Shown here: in pieces, positions 47,263-56,529 of the stretch | How the letters are laid out: every line of letters starts with the position of its first letter | Position numbering within the stretch: the stretch's first letter is position 1 | Source: Zoogloea sp. | Lineage (GTDB): Bacteria > Pseudomonadota > Gammaproteobacteria > Burkholderiales > Rhodocyclaceae | DNA length: 64,000 nucleotides | Reading direction: 5' to 3' | Assembly: GCA_016703645.1 (NCBI GenBank) | Contig: JADJBR010000010.1 | Span: 659,514-723,513, forward strand | The notes under the pieces: model-generated | What the model saw: the letters and a program-made list of their open reading frames with translations, nothing else | The model's database searches: none | Told to the model about the DNA's origin: nothing | Position numbers and translations under genes: made by a program

Positions 47263-49020
47263 ATGAACACCCCCCGCCCGGTCTCCGAACATCATTTCGA
47301 AACCCACGACGGAGTGCAGTTGTTCTACCGCCACTGGCCCGCGACTGCACCACGCCGGGGCGCCGTGGTGATGTTCCACCGGGGCCACGAACACTCCGGC
47401 CGCATCGCCCACCTGGCCGACGAGCTGGACCTGCCCGATTTCGACTTCTTCGCCTGGGATGCCCGCGGCCATGGCCACTCGCCCGGCGCCCGCGGGCATT
47501 CGCCGAGCTTCGGCACCTCGGTACGCGACGTACAGACCTTCGTCGATCACATCCGCGACCACCACGGCATCGCCCACGCCGACATGGCCGTGCTGGCCCA
47601 GAGCGTCGGCGCGGTGCTGGTGTCCACCTGGGCCCACGACTACGCCCCGCGGGTACGCTGCCTGGTGCTCGCCTCACCGGCCTTCCAGGTCAAGCTCTAC
47701 GTCCCCTTCGCCCGCCCGGGCCTGGCCCTGCTGAAAAAGCTGCGGGGCAACTTCTTTGTGAACAGCTACGTCAAGGCCAAATTCCTGACCCACGACCCGG
47801 CCCGTCAGCGCAGCTACAACAAGGATCCACTGATCGCCCGGGCCATCTCCGTCAACATCCTGCTCGGACTGTATGAAGCCGCCGAGCGGGTCGTCACCGA
47901 CGCCCAGGCCATCACCCTACCCACCCAGCTGCTCATCTCCGGCGCCGACTGGGTGGTCCATCACGGCCCCCAGCACCGCTTCTTCGACGGGCTCGGCTCG
48001 GCCGTCAAGGAGAAGCACGTCCTCGAGGGTTTCTACCACGACACCCTCGGCGAGAAAGACCGCAAGCTCGCCACCGACAAGGCCCGCGACTTCATCCTGC
48101 GCCAGTTCGACCACCCCGCCGCATCGGTGAGCCTGCTCGATGCCGACCGCCACGGCGCCACCCATGATGAATCCGAGGCCCTGGCCCGCCCCCTCTCTCC
48201 CCTCAGCCCCCGCGGACTGTACTGGGCCAGCTACCGCGCCAGCATGAAACTCGCCGGCCGCCTGTCGGAAGGCATTGCCCTGGGCCACCGTACCGGCTTC
48301 GATTCGGGCAGCACCCTCGACTATGTCTATCGCAACACCGCCACCGGCAGCGGCACCCTGGGCCGGGCCATCGACCGCAACTACCTGGATGCCATCGGCT
48401 GGCGCGGCATCCGCCAGCGCAAGCGCCACCTGGAAGAACTCCTGCGCCTGGCCCTCGGCCGCCTGCACACCGAGGGCCGCCCCCTGCGGGTACTGGACAT
48501 CGCCGCCGGCCACGGCCGCTATGTGCTCGAAGCCCTGACCGAAGCACCGCGCCGCCCCGAATCCATCCTGCTGCGCGACTTCAGCGACATCAATGTGCGC
48601 GACGGCGCCGCCCTGATCCGCGAGAAGGGCCTGGAGACCATCGCCCGCTTCGAGAAGGGCGACGCCTTCGACCGGGCCTCGGTGGCCGGCGTGTCACCCC
48701 GCCCCACCATCGGCATCGTCTCCGGCCTCTACGAGCTCTTCCCCGACAACACCATGGTGAGCCGCTCCCTCGCCGGCATGGCCGACGCCATCGAACCCGG
48801 CGGCCTGCTGCTGTACACCGGCCAGCCCTGGCACCCCCAGCTGGAACTCATCGCCCGCGCCCTCACCAGCCACCGGGGCGGCGAGGCCTGGGTGATGCGC
48901 CGGCGCAGCCAGGCCGAGATGGACCAGCTGGTGGATGCCGCCGGCTTCGACAAGCTCGAGCAGCGCATCGACGAGTGGGGCATCTTCACCGTGTCCCTGG
49001 CCCGGCGGCGCGCCCCATGA
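47263..49020 (+). CDS. ynbC: Alpha/beta hydrolase fused to SAM methyltransferase (YnbC-like)
   Basis: A 585-residue fusion. The N-terminal half (about 1-290) is a monoacylglycerol-lipase-like alpha/beta hydrolase: VVMFHRGHEHSGRIAHLADEL, WDARGHGHSPG, and the nucleophile elbow AQSVGAV. The C-terminal half (about 330-585) is a class I methyltransferase-like domain with VLDIAAGHGRYVLEAL and ATIGIV-like strand PTIGIVSGLYELF. The same two-domain layout is found in E. coli YnbC. GAGG lies 6 nt before the ATG at 47263. Its stop overlaps the next start (ATGA). It probably edits or methylates a lipid made by the cassette; that is inference. Confidence 0.82.
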   Translation: MNTPRPVSEHHFETHDGVQLFYRHWPATAPRRGAVVMFHRGHEHSGRIAHLADELDLPDFDFFAWDARGHGHSPGARGHSPSFGTSVRDVQTFVDHIRDHHGIAHADMAVLAQSVGAVLVSTWAHDYAPRVRCLVLASPAFQVKLYVPFARPGLALLKKLRGNFFVNSYVKAKFLTHDPARQRSYNKDPLIARAISVNILLGLYEAAERVVTDAQAITLPTQLLISGADWVVHHGPQHRFFDGLGSAVKEKHVLEGFYHDTLGEKDRKLATDKARDFILRQFDHPAASVSLLDADRHGATHDESEALARPLSPLSPRGLYWASYRASMKLAGRLSEGIALGHRTGFDSGSTLDYVYRNTATGSGTLGRAIDRNYLDAIGWRGIRQRKRHLEELLRLALGRLHTEGRPLRVLDIAAGHGRYVLEALTEAPRRPESILLRDFSDINVRDGAALIREKGLETIARFEKGDAFDRASVAGVSPRPTIGIVSGLYELFPDNTMVSRSLAGMADAIEPGGLLLYTGQPWHPQLELIARALTSHRGGEAWVMRRRSQAEMDQLVDAAGFDKLEQRIDEWGIFTVSLARRRAP

Positions 49021-50354
49021 ACACACCGGCGGCAGCAGCCCCGACGATCCCCTGGCAACGGGGCGTCGCCTGGCTGCTCTTCCTGGGGCCCTTCTTCTTC
49101 CTCAGCTACGGCTTCGCCAATTCCATGGCGGCCCGCTGGCAGGTCAGCGACAGTCTGGTTTACGACTGGGAGCGGCACATCCCCTTCCTGCCCTGGACCA
49201 TCCTGCCCTACTGGTCCATCGACCTGTTCTACGGCCTGTCCTTCCTGCTCTGCCGCACGGCCCTGCAGGTGGACCGCCACGCCCTGCGCCTGCTCACCGC
49301 CCAGCTCGTGTCGGTGGCCTGCTTCCTGGCCTTTCCCCTGCGCTTCAGCTTCTCCCGGCCTGATGCCGACGGCCTCTTCGGCGCCCTCTTCGACGCCCTG
49401 GCCGGCTTCGACCTGCCCTACAACCAGGCCCCCTCCCTGCACATCAGCCTGCTCGTCATCCTGTGGGTGCGTTTTGCCGCCGCCACCCGCGGCCCCCTGC
49501 GCGGGCTGGTGGATGCCTGGGCCGCCCTGATCGCCGTGTCGGTGCTCACCACCTACCAGCACCATTTCATCGACCTCCCCAGCGGTGCCCTGGTCGGCCT
49601 GCTGTGCCTGTGGCTGTGGCCGGATGAAGGCCCGACGCCTTTTTCCGCAGCCCGCTGGACGCATAGCCCCGAACGGCGCCGGCTGGCCGCCTACTACCTT
49701 GGTGGCGCCCTGGCCGCCGCCGGCCTGGGTGCCCTGCTCGGGGGCGGCGGGCTGGTGTTCCTGTGGCTGGGCATCGCGCTGGCCCTGGTGGCCCTCAGCT
49801 ACGCCCTGCTGGGGCCGGCGGGCTTCCAGAAGCGGGACGGCCGCCATGCCCTGGGTGCCGCCCTGCTGCTGGCCCCCTACACCCTCGGCGCCTGGCTCAA
49901 CTCGCGCCTGTGGACCCGCAATTCCCCGGCCCCGGGGCTGATCGCCGACGGTGTGTGGCTGGGCCGTCTGCCCGACAGCCGGGCCATGCAGACTGGCGGC
50001 TTTCGCGCCCTGCTCGATCTCACCGCCGAGCTCCCCGCGCCAAAGGGCGACTGGGCCTACATGCAAATACCCTTGCTCGATCTTGTCCCGCCCGACAGCG
50101 CCCGGCTGGAAGAGGCCGCTGCCGCCATCGAGGCGCTGCGCCAGCACGGCCCGGTGCTGGTGTGCTGCGCCCTGGGCTACTCCCGCAGCGCCAGCGCGGT
50201 GGCCGCCTGGTTGCTGGCCACGGGCCGGGCGAGCTCGGTGGATGCGGCGCTGGCGATCCTGCAGCAGGCCCGCCCCCGGGTCGTGCTGGGCCCCCACCAC
50301 CGCCAGGCCCTGGCCCGGATCAGCCCACCGCTGGAGTCCGCGGGTGGCGCCTGA
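49017..50354 (+). CDS. ynbD: PAP2-like phosphatase fused to dual-specificity phosphatase (YnbD-like)
   Basis: A 445-residue inner-membrane protein. The first part has about nine membrane segments with PAP2-type lipid phosphatase motifs (APSLHISLLVILW, and YQHHFIDLPSGALVG). The C-terminal domain (about 305-445) is a cysteine phosphatase with the P-loop VCCALGYSRSAS (C-x5-R). The combination matches E. coli YnbD. It could strip phosphate from a phosphatidyl-alcohol phosphate made by YnbA. It overlaps ynbC by 4 bp and the next small gene by 11 bp. Confidence 0.82.
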   Translation: MNTPAAAAPTIPWQRGVAWLLFLGPFFFLSYGFANSMAARWQVSDSLVYDWERHIPFLPWTILPYWSIDLFYGLSFLLCRTALQVDRHALRLLTAQLVSVACFLAFPLRFSFSRPDADGLFGALFDALAGFDLPYNQAPSLHISLLVILWVRFAAATRGPLRGLVDAWAALIAVSVLTTYQHHFIDLPSGALVGLLCLWLWPDEGPTPFSAARWTHSPERRRLAAYYLGGALAAAGLGALLGGGGLVFLWLGIALALVALSYALLGPAGFQKRDGRHALGAALLLAPYTLGAWLNSRLWTRNSPAPGLIADGVWLGRLPDSRAMQTGGFRALLDLTAELPAPKGDWAYMQIPLLDLVPPDSARLEEAAAAIEALRQHGPVLVCCALGYSRSASAVAAWLLATGRASSVDAALAILQQARPRVVLGPHHRQALARISPPLESAGGA

Positions 50355-50796
50355 CAAGACCCGCGACGCGGCAGCCAGCGCCGCCCTTGCCGCCGCCGCC
50401 CTGGCCCAGGGGCGCAGCCTGCATCTGCTCAGCCTGAGCCTGCTGCTGCCCGCCCTCGCCACCCTGCTGCTGGCCCCCGGCGGCCCGGCCCGCATCGCCT
50501 GCCTCGCCCTGAGTCTGGTGGCCGGCGCCATACAGGCCTACCATGCCACGCGCAGCGGCCTCGATGCAGCGCTGTTCGCCCACTGGGCCCAGTGCTGGAG
50601 CGCCGCCGCTGAGGTCGATGTCGATGCCGACCTGCAGGCCTTCGACCAGGCCCTGGGCAGCGCTTTCGGCCAAGCCGCGCGCAGTCCCCGGCCCCTGGCC
50701 GAGCGGGTGCGCGGCGCCCTGGGCCTGCTGCGACGCCAGGCCCTCGCCCTGGCCCTCCAGGGCCTGACCCTGTTCGCGGCCATGGTCGCGGGCTGA
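50344..50796 (+). CDS. Small membrane protein of the lipid cassette
   Basis: A 150-residue protein I do not recognise. Two close hydrophobic segments lie near residues 26-66 (LLSLSLLLPALATLLLAP, IACLALSLVAGAIQAY), and a third at the C-terminus (ALALALQGLTLFAAMVAG). An acidic stretch (EVDVDADLQAFDQALGSAF) lies between. The GTG start at 50344 is supported by GGAG 7 nt upstream and lies inside the end of ynbD. Its position suggests an assembly or scaffold role in the lipid pathway; nothing in the sequence names a reaction. Confidence 0.65.
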   Translation: MAPDKTRDAAASAALAAAALAQGRSLHLLSLSLLLPALATLLLAPGGPARIACLALSLVAGAIQAYHATRSGLDAALFAHWAQCWSAAAEVDVDADLQAFDQALGSAFGQAARSPRPLAERVRGALGLLRRQALALALQGLTLFAAMVAG

Positions 50797-50810
50797 ACCC
50801 GGAAAAGCCG

Positions 50811-51434
50811 ATGTTTGTCGACCGCCTCCTCGCCTCCGCCCTGTGCGGCTTTGCCCGCGCCCTGACCGGTGTCCGTGCCCTGTGGCTGGGCAGCGAGCCC
50901 GATGCCCGCCCCCGGGTGTACTTCGCCAACCACCGCAGCCACGGCGATTTCGTGCTGATCTGGGCGTCCCTGCCACCGCCCCTGCGCCGCCGCACCCGGC
51001 CGGTGGCGGGCGCCGACTACTGGCTGACCACGCCCCTGCGCCGCTTCCTGATCAACCGGGTGTTCCGCGGCGTGTGCATCGACCGCCGCCCCGGGCGCAG
51101 CGGCCCCAACCCGGTGGCGCAGATGGGCGAAGCCCTGACCGCCGGTGAATCCCTGATCCTCTTTCCCGAAGGCACCCGCAACATGGGTGATGGTCTGCTT
51201 CCCTTCAAGAGCGGCCTGCACCACCTGGCCAGGGCCCACCCCGAGGCCGAGCTGATCCCCGTATGGATCGAGAACCTGGGCCGGGTGATGCCCAAGGGCA
51301 GCCTGATCCCGGTGCCACTGTTGTGCACCTTGAGCTTCGGCCCGCCCCTGGCCCCCATCGACGGGGAGAGTCGCGATGCCTTCCTTGCCCGCGCCCGCAC
51401 CGCGCTCCTTGACCTGGCCCCGCCCGCCGACTGA
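50811..51434 (+). CDS. 1-acyl-glycerol-3-phosphate acyltransferase family (PlsC-like)
   Basis: A 207-residue acyltransferase with the catalytic NHRSHGD motif (H-x4-D) near residue 40 and the substrate motif FPEGTRNMGDG near residue 118. These define the PlsC/lysophospholipid acyltransferase family, which acylates glycerophosphate-type lipids at the inner membrane. The N-terminus is only weakly hydrophobic. It is 4 bp from the CdsA-like gene. As I recall it, E. coli ynbABCD has no acyltransferase, so this gene extends that cassette. Confidence 0.86.
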   Translation: MFVDRLLASALCGFARALTGVRALWLGSEPDARPRVYFANHRSHGDFVLIWASLPPPLRRRTRPVAGADYWLTTPLRRFLINRVFRGVCIDRRPGRSGPNPVAQMGEALTAGESLILFPEGTRNMGDGLLPFKSGLHHLARAHPEAELIPVWIENLGRVMPKGSLIPVPLLCTLSFGPPLAPIDGESRDAFLARARTALLDLAPPAD

Positions 51435-51438
51435 GCCC

Positions 51439-52382
51439 ATGAACGCCTCCCACGACCTCATCGCCGTCTTCGGCGGCATCTTCGGCCTGCTGGCCGTGTT
51501 CAGCCTGATCGGCGCCGGTCTCAAGTACCGGGTCGCCCGGGGTGAACCCCACGGTGTCATCGACAACCTCAACGCCCGCATCAAGGCCTGGTGGGCCATG
51601 ATCGCGCTGATCGGCGCGGCCATCTGGATCGGCCCCTGGGGCGTGATCGCCCTGTTCGCCTTCATCTCCTTCCAGTGCCTGCGGGAGTTCATCTCCCTCA
51701 CCCATACCCGGCTGGGCGATCACCGCGCCCTGCTGTGGAGCTTCTTCGTCTTCCTGCCCGCCCAGTACTGGCTCATCGCCACCCACTGGTACGGCCTGTT
51801 CTCCATCCTGATCCCGGTCACGCCTTCCTGCTGCTGCCCATCTCCTCGTCCCTGGGGGCCGACACCACGCGCTTCCTGGAACGGGCAGCCAAGGTCCAGT
51901 GGGGGCTGATGATCTGCGTGTATTGCCTGTCCCACGTGCCGGCCCTGCTCACCCTGGACATCGCCGGCTACGCCGGGCGCAACATGCTACTGATCGTCTT
52001 CCTGATCCTCACCGTGCAGTCCAGCGACGTCTTCCAGTACGTGTGGGGCAAGCTCATCGGCAAGCGCAAGGTGTCGCCGGCCATCTCCCCGTCCAAGACC
52101 GTGGAAGGCCTGGTGGGTGGCGTGCTCACCTCCACCGCCGTCGGTGCCGCCCTGTGGTGGATCACCCCCTTCACCCCCCTGGAGGCCGGGCTGATCGCCC
52201 TGGTCATCAACGTCATGGGCTTCTTCGGCGGCTTCGTGCTGTCGGCCATCAAGCGCGACCGGGGCGTGAAGGACTGGGGTGCCATGATTGAAGGCCACGG
52301 CGGCATGCTCGACCGGGTGGATTCAATCAGCTTCTCCGCCCCCATCTTCTTCCACATCGTCCGCTACGGGTGGGTGGCATGA
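51439..52382 (+). pseudogene. ynbB: Phosphatidate cytidylyltransferase (CdsA/YnbB-like), frameshifted
   Basis: CdsA-type enzymes make CDP-diacylglycerol, the substrate of the YnbA-like enzyme. The reading frame from 51439 runs through about 128 residues (MNASHDLIAVFGGIFGLLAV, FISLTHTRLGDHRALLWSFF) and breaks at about 51823, where one base seems missing in CCGGTCACGCC. The other frame continues with FLLLPISSSLGADTTRFLER and the CdsA signature SAIKRDRGVKDWGAMIEGHGGMLDRVDS to the stop at 52382. With one base restored it would be a normal protein of about 314 residues with eight membrane segments. This is probably a sequencing error. Confidence 0.82.
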
Positions 52383-53800
52383 GCGCATCTGCCCCGCTGC
52401 CCGACTGGCTGGCGCGCTTCCAGGCCCGCCTCGGCGCCGAACTCATCGAGACCCACATTTCCTGGGTCCTGCTTACCGACGGCTTTGTCTGGAAGCTCAA
52501 GAAACCCCTGAGTCTGCCCTTCCTCGACTACGGCACCGCCGAGCAGCGCCGTTTCTGCTGCCACGAAGAACTGCGCCTCAACCGGCGCCTTGCCCCGGGG
52601 CTCTACCTGGGCCTGGAGGAGGTGGACAACAGCGGCGAGTGCGCCGTGAAGATGCGGCGTTTTGCCGAGAGTCAGCGCCTGGATCACGTCTGTGACCGGG
52701 GCGGGCTTGGCCCCGATGCCCTCGACAGTCTGGCCCGGACCCTCCACGCCTTTCACCGGGGCGCCGCCGTGGCCGATGCCCGCAGCCCCTGGGGGGAGCC
52801 CGCCGAAGTCCTGGCGCCGGCCCTCGACAACTTCACCACGCTGCTCACCCTGCAACCGGCCGAGGCCAACCGTCTGGCACGCCTGCAGCGCTGGACGCAG
52901 GCCGAGTTCGACCATCGGCGCGGGGTGTTTGCCGCCCGCAAGGCCGAAGGCTTCATTCGCGAGTGCCACGGCGACCTGCACCTGGGCAACCTGGTGCTCC
53001 TGGACGGGCAGGTCGTGCCCTTCGACTGCATCGAGTTCAACCCCGCCCTGCGCTGGATCGATGTGGCCTCCGAGCTGGCCTTCACCTGGATGGACCTCCT
53101 CGACCGCCGCCGACCAGACCTCGCGGCCTGGCTGCTGAGCGCCTGGCTGGGGGAATCGGGGGATGTGGGTGCCGTACCGGTGCTGCGCTTCTACGCTGTC
53201 TATAAGGCCATGGTGCGGGCCAAGGTGGCCGCTCTGTCGGGCAAACCGGAGGGCATGGCGAGCTACCTGGACCTGGCCGAACGCCTGACCACGCCGCCGG
53301 CGCCGCGCCTGACCATCACCCATGGCCTGTCCGGCTCGGGCAAGACGGTGCGCAGCACCGCCCTGCTGATGGCTGACCCGGCAGCGGCCACCCTGCGCCT
53401 GCGCTCCGACGTGGAACGCAAGCGCCTCCACGGCCTGCCGGCCCTGGCCCACAGCCGGCCCGATACGCAAAGCGGCGGAATCTATACGGCGGAGGCCACC
53501 CGGCTCACCTTCGCCCATCTGGCCGAAGCGGCCGCAGGCATGCTTGATGCGGGCTGGTCGGTGATCGTTGATGCGGCCTTCCTGAAACGGGCCGAGCGGG
53601 ACACCTTCCGGAACATCGCCCTCGCTCGCGGTGCGGGCTTTGCCATCCTGGCCTGCTCCGCACCGGAAGACGAGCTGCGCCGCCGCCTGGAAGCACGCCG
53701 GGGTGACGCCTCCGAAGCCACGGTCGCGGTGCTTGAGCGGCAACTGGGCTGGATCGAACCCCTGGCCGCCGACGAACTGGCATACGTGCTACCGCCCTGA
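52379..53800 (+). CDS. Two-domain kinase: APH-like plus P-loop kinase (COG2187/COG0645)
   Basis: A 473-residue fusion. The N-terminal part (about 1-320) resembles aminoglycoside phosphotransferase-like kinases: WKLKKPLSLPFLDY with candidate ATP lysines, the catalytic loop ECHGDLHLGNLVLLDG and the metal site PFDCIEFNP. The C-terminal part (about 325-473) is a small P-loop kinase with GLSGSGKTV and a later VIVDAAFLKRAERD, as in zeta-toxin-like or gluconate-kinase-like folds. The natural substrate is unknown; resistance should not be assumed. It starts in the stop of the CdsA-like gene (ATGA), which ties it to the lipid cassette. Confidence 0.8.
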   Translation: MSASAPLPDWLARFQARLGAELIETHISWVLLTDGFVWKLKKPLSLPFLDYGTAEQRRFCCHEELRLNRRLAPGLYLGLEEVDNSGECAVKMRRFAESQRLDHVCDRGGLGPDALDSLARTLHAFHRGAAVADARSPWGEPAEVLAPALDNFTTLLTLQPAEANRLARLQRWTQAEFDHRRGVFAARKAEGFIRECHGDLHLGNLVLLDGQVVPFDCIEFNPALRWIDVASELAFTWMDLLDRRRPDLAAWLLSAWLGESGDVGAVPVLRFYAVYKAMVRAKVAALSGKPEGMASYLDLAERLTTPPAPRLTITHGLSGSGKTVRSTALLMADPAAATLRLRSDVERKRLHGLPALAHSRPDTQSGGIYTAEATRLTFAHLAEAAAGMLDAGWSVIVDAAFLKRAERDTFRNIALARGAGFAILACSAPEDELRRRLEARRGDASEATVAVLERQLGWIEPLAADELAYVLPP

Positions 53801-53854
53801 GGGCGAGCACAAGCCCTTGCAACTGCGGCATGAGGTTGGCGGGAGGAACTGTGG

Positions 53855-54013
53855 GGTCGAATTCATTGGCGCTGTTCGCGTTAAGTGTGGAAAGCGTTCT
53901 CGCCCCGATAGTTAGGGCTTGTGCCCTTACTTGCGGGCGTTCCGGTGTTTGGCGTGAGGTTGGCCGGGATTTCGCCCCGGCGGGCGACCTCCTTTCTTGC
54001 TTCGCCAAGAAAG
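53855..54013 (+). repeat. Left copy of a ~159-bp imperfect inverted repeat
   Basis: From ggtcgaattcattgg to ccaagaaag this stretch matches, inverted, 55909-56070 with clear similarity, nearly identical over TTCGCGTTAAGTGTGGAAAG. Its end carries a small hairpin (ctttcttg/caagaaag). The 400-bp gap 53801-54200 between the kinase gene and the transposase otherwise contains no gene that I recognise. Confidence 0.75.
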
Positions 54014-54200
54014 ATGATATGGACGCCTCCCGCCCACCTCCACCCACGAAATGACCGACTGCCGGTGCTGACACCGTCAAAGCGGTTCGGCAAGGGGGAA
54101 AGGCCCCTCCTGCGGTGCTGAAGGGGGGAACCTCGCGTCTGACGGCATCAAGTGCCAAAGTGGAGTTCCGAACAACCACCTGCGACGAGAGGTCCCCGAG

Positions 54201-55196
54201 ATGAATGCTACAACGTACGGCATGGATATCGCCAAGAACGTTTTCCAGGTTCACTGGGTTGATGGCAACACGGGAGAGATCTGCCGCAAGAAGCTCCCGC
54301 GCGGCAAAGTGACCGAATTCTTCGCCGTGCGTCCGGCCGGTCGGATCGCCATGGAAGCGTGCGGCGGCGCCCACCACTGGGGCGCACCCTCGGTCCGCTG
54401 GGCCATCAGATCGAATTGTTGCCCACGCACCAGGTCCGCCCCTTCATCAGCGGCAACAAGGATGACGCGGCCGACGCCCGGGGATCTGGCTGGCGGCCCA
54501 ACACGGAGACATCCGCCGGGTGGCGGTCAAGAGCAGCGAGCAGCAAGCCATGCTCAGCCTGCACCGCATGCGCACCCACTGGGTCAGCGTCCGGACAGCG
54601 ACGGTGAATGCCCTGCGCGGGCTGCTCTACGAATTTGGCGTGACCCTTCCCCGAGGTCGGCACTCAGGCCTGCGACAACTGGCCCAGCAACGGGCCGAGA
54701 TCAACGACGCCGTGCCGGCGGTCATGGTGCGGCTGGTGGACGATCAACTGCTCGCCCTTGCGGACATCGAACGGCACGTCCAAGCGATGGAAGAGGAGAT
54801 CAGCCTGATGCTCAAGAGCCAGGAAAGCGCCCGTCGTCTGCGTGACACCCCGGGGATCGGCGTTCTCGGCGCCACCGCCCTGGCAGCGACCCTGGGCGAT
54901 GGCACGAGTTGGCGCAACGGGCGTGAATTTGCCTGCTGCCTCGGTCTTGCTCCGGGTCATCGGGGCACGGGCGGCAAAGTGCGCATAGGAGCATCAGCAA
55001 GCGTGGGAACGCCTACCTGCGAACCCTGCTGATCAACGGCGCCCGCGCTTTGGCCAGCCGCGAGCACCCGGCCCCGTGGATCGTGGCGCTGCTGGGGAGG
55101 CGCCCCTTCAACGTGGTGGTGGTCGCCATCGCGCACAAGCTGGCACGCATCGCGTGGGCTTTGGTGGCGCATGGGCGGGCCTACGAAGCGAGCTGA
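54201..55196 (+). pseudogene. IS110-family (IS1111-like) transposase, frameshifted
   Basis: The pieces together read as one IS110-type transposase of about 330 residues. The N-terminal DEDD domain opens YGMDIAKNVFQVHWVD and contains AMEACGGAHHW; then LLPTHQVRPFISGNKDDAADAR; the C-terminal transposase domain has LRDTPGIGVLGATALAATLGD and SKRGNAYLRTLLINGARAL. The frame shifts at about 54382, 54480 and 54992, each explained by a single missing base. Either the copy is dead or the sequence has errors. IS110 elements lack ordinary terminal inverted repeats, and I could not define the element ends. Confidence 0.85.
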
Positions 55197-55730
55197 AAGC
55201 GTCAGCCCCCCCGGCAGCGAGTGCGGGCGCGGCGTAAGCCCGTGCTCCATGATCAAAGGCGTGGTGACGCCCCACAGTGTGCATAGGTGAGTTGATGACG
55301 TGATGGCAAAGCGGTCAGACCGTGGGTTGGCAAGGCAGATTGCCTCCTTGGGCGAGCCCGTGCAAAGCCCCAAAGAAAGATGAGCCCCAACCTCGCGAAT
55401 GACCATCAGGGCCCGCAGCGGACAAGCGTCCGGACTGCACCAACAGGCCGGATATAAGACCGCAATGAATCCGCCGAGCCAAAACTCAAAAACTTGCTTG
55501 TCACACGGGAGGCGTCCATATAAGAAGGCAAAGAACGCGACCCGGCCACCCCGGTCATTCGCTGCGCGAATGACTGCCCTGCGCTGCTCCCAACGGGCGG
55601 CCGGCGCGGAACTCGCCCTTCGGGCTCAGACAGCCGCGCCGGACTTCCCCGCCCGTTGCTGCGCTGCTCGGCGGCTCAGACGGGCTTTCACGCACACCGA
55701 GCCTTTACTGATACAGGGCTGGGCAACGGA

Positions 55731-55749
55731 CCGTTGATCACCTGCATTT
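55731..55749 (+). repeat. 19-bp direct repeat, copy 1 (second copy 58076-58094)
   Basis: ccgttgatcacctgcattt occurs here and identically at 58076-58094, just before the norB terminator. A related variant (gatgattacttgcattt) lies near 56096. Confidence 0.7.
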
Positions 55750-55908
55750 ACTTTCCCCTCTGGCGCGCCGACTGGAGGTGATGACGGGCGGAAACAGGGC
55801 TTCGCATGTCTGAGCCCGCAGGGCGAGTTTGCGAAGACCCCGCCCGACATTGCCGGAGGGAGGGAACCCCCGAAGGGGGCGCGACAGCGGGGTACGTTTC
55901 TTTGCCTT

Positions 55909-56070
55909 CTTTCTTGTCGTACAACAAGAAAGAAGGTCGCCCGCCGGGGGCGAGTCCTCGGCCAATGTGACGTAAGAGAACGGAAAGCCCGTAAGCAAGA
56001 GCTCAAGCCTTACCTGTCGGAGCGAAAACGCTTTCCACACTTAACGCGAACAGAGCCAATTCATTCGACC
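55909..56070 (-). repeat. Right copy of the ~159-bp imperfect inverted repeat
   Basis: The reverse complement of this stretch aligns with 53855-54013, including TTCGCGTTAAGTGTGGAAAGCGTT and GGCGGGCGACCT. The hairpin ctttcttg...caagaaag is longer here. The two copies enclose 1.9 kb with the IS110 remnant. Confidence 0.75.
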
Positions 56071-56169
56071 TCGGACGCCGATCAACGGCAGGCCGATGAT
56101 TACTTGCATTTCCGGTTCCCTGTCAGGCGACACCGCGAACTGCGGTTCTTGGGTTGATTTCACACGCGC

Positions 56170-56493
56170 TCAGCGCAGGGAGCCGACGTAGCGCTGGGTC
56201 GGGTGGGTGGCCTCCGGGCGGGCGGTGCGCAGGCGCTCCAGCAGGCCCGGCCCGCCGCGCTCGGTGGCCAGGTCAGCCTCGGGCGCGGGCGCGTCAAGCT
56301 CCATCGCCAGGCGCAGACGGGCGCTCAGCTCGGCCAGTTCGGGGTTGCCGGTGGCCATGGCCAGGCGCACCACCTCGCGGGCGTAGTCCTTATTCACGCG
56401 CATGTATTCCACATCGGTGATGCGGTTGCTGACCCGCCGCATCAGCAGATGGATCCGCCCGAGCAGACCGTAGATGACTGAATCGGATTCCAT
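56170..56493 (-). CDS. Hypothetical protein downstream of amt (107 aa)
   Basis: I do not recognise this 107-residue protein. It is soluble and mostly helical: GLLGRIHLLMRRVSNRITDVEYM, DYAREVVRLAMATGNPELAELSARLRLAM, then a charged, Pro-rich tail. No signal peptide. AAGGAG lies 5 nt before the ATG. It starts 36 bp after the ammonium transporter stop, so both are probably co-transcribed. The place is where glnK often stands, but this protein has no PII features. Confidence 0.68.
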   Translation of the reverse strand: MESDSVIYGLLGRIHLLMRRVSNRITDVEYMRVNKDYAREVVRLAMATGNPELAELSARLRLAMELDAPAPEADLATERGGPGLLERLRTARPEATHPTQRYVGSLR

Positions 56494-56529
56494 GAAAACT
56501 CCTTGGGGTCGGTTTGCCGGAAATGGCGC

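Larger units (their letters stand above)
55197..56169. other. Non-coding repeat-rich island after the transposase (973 bp)
   Basis: No gene is supported here. The stretch contains short repeated and palindromic segments (for example ggtcattcgctgcgcgaatgact near 55551), the right copy of the inverted repeat (55909-56070) and one copy of a 19-bp direct repeat (55731-55749). It looks like the intergenic repeat material that collects around IS elements. Confidence 0.6.

Noticed and set aside
48729-50531. 600-codon minus-strand open frame opposite ynbC and ynbD
   Set aside because: It is Gln/Gly/Ala-rich shadow translation; both plus-strand genes have recognisable catalytic motifs.
52379-53800. 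Aminoglycoside resistance gene
   Set aside because: The APH-like fold is shared by many kinases; the fusion to a P-loop kinase and the lipid-gene context speak against a resistance role.
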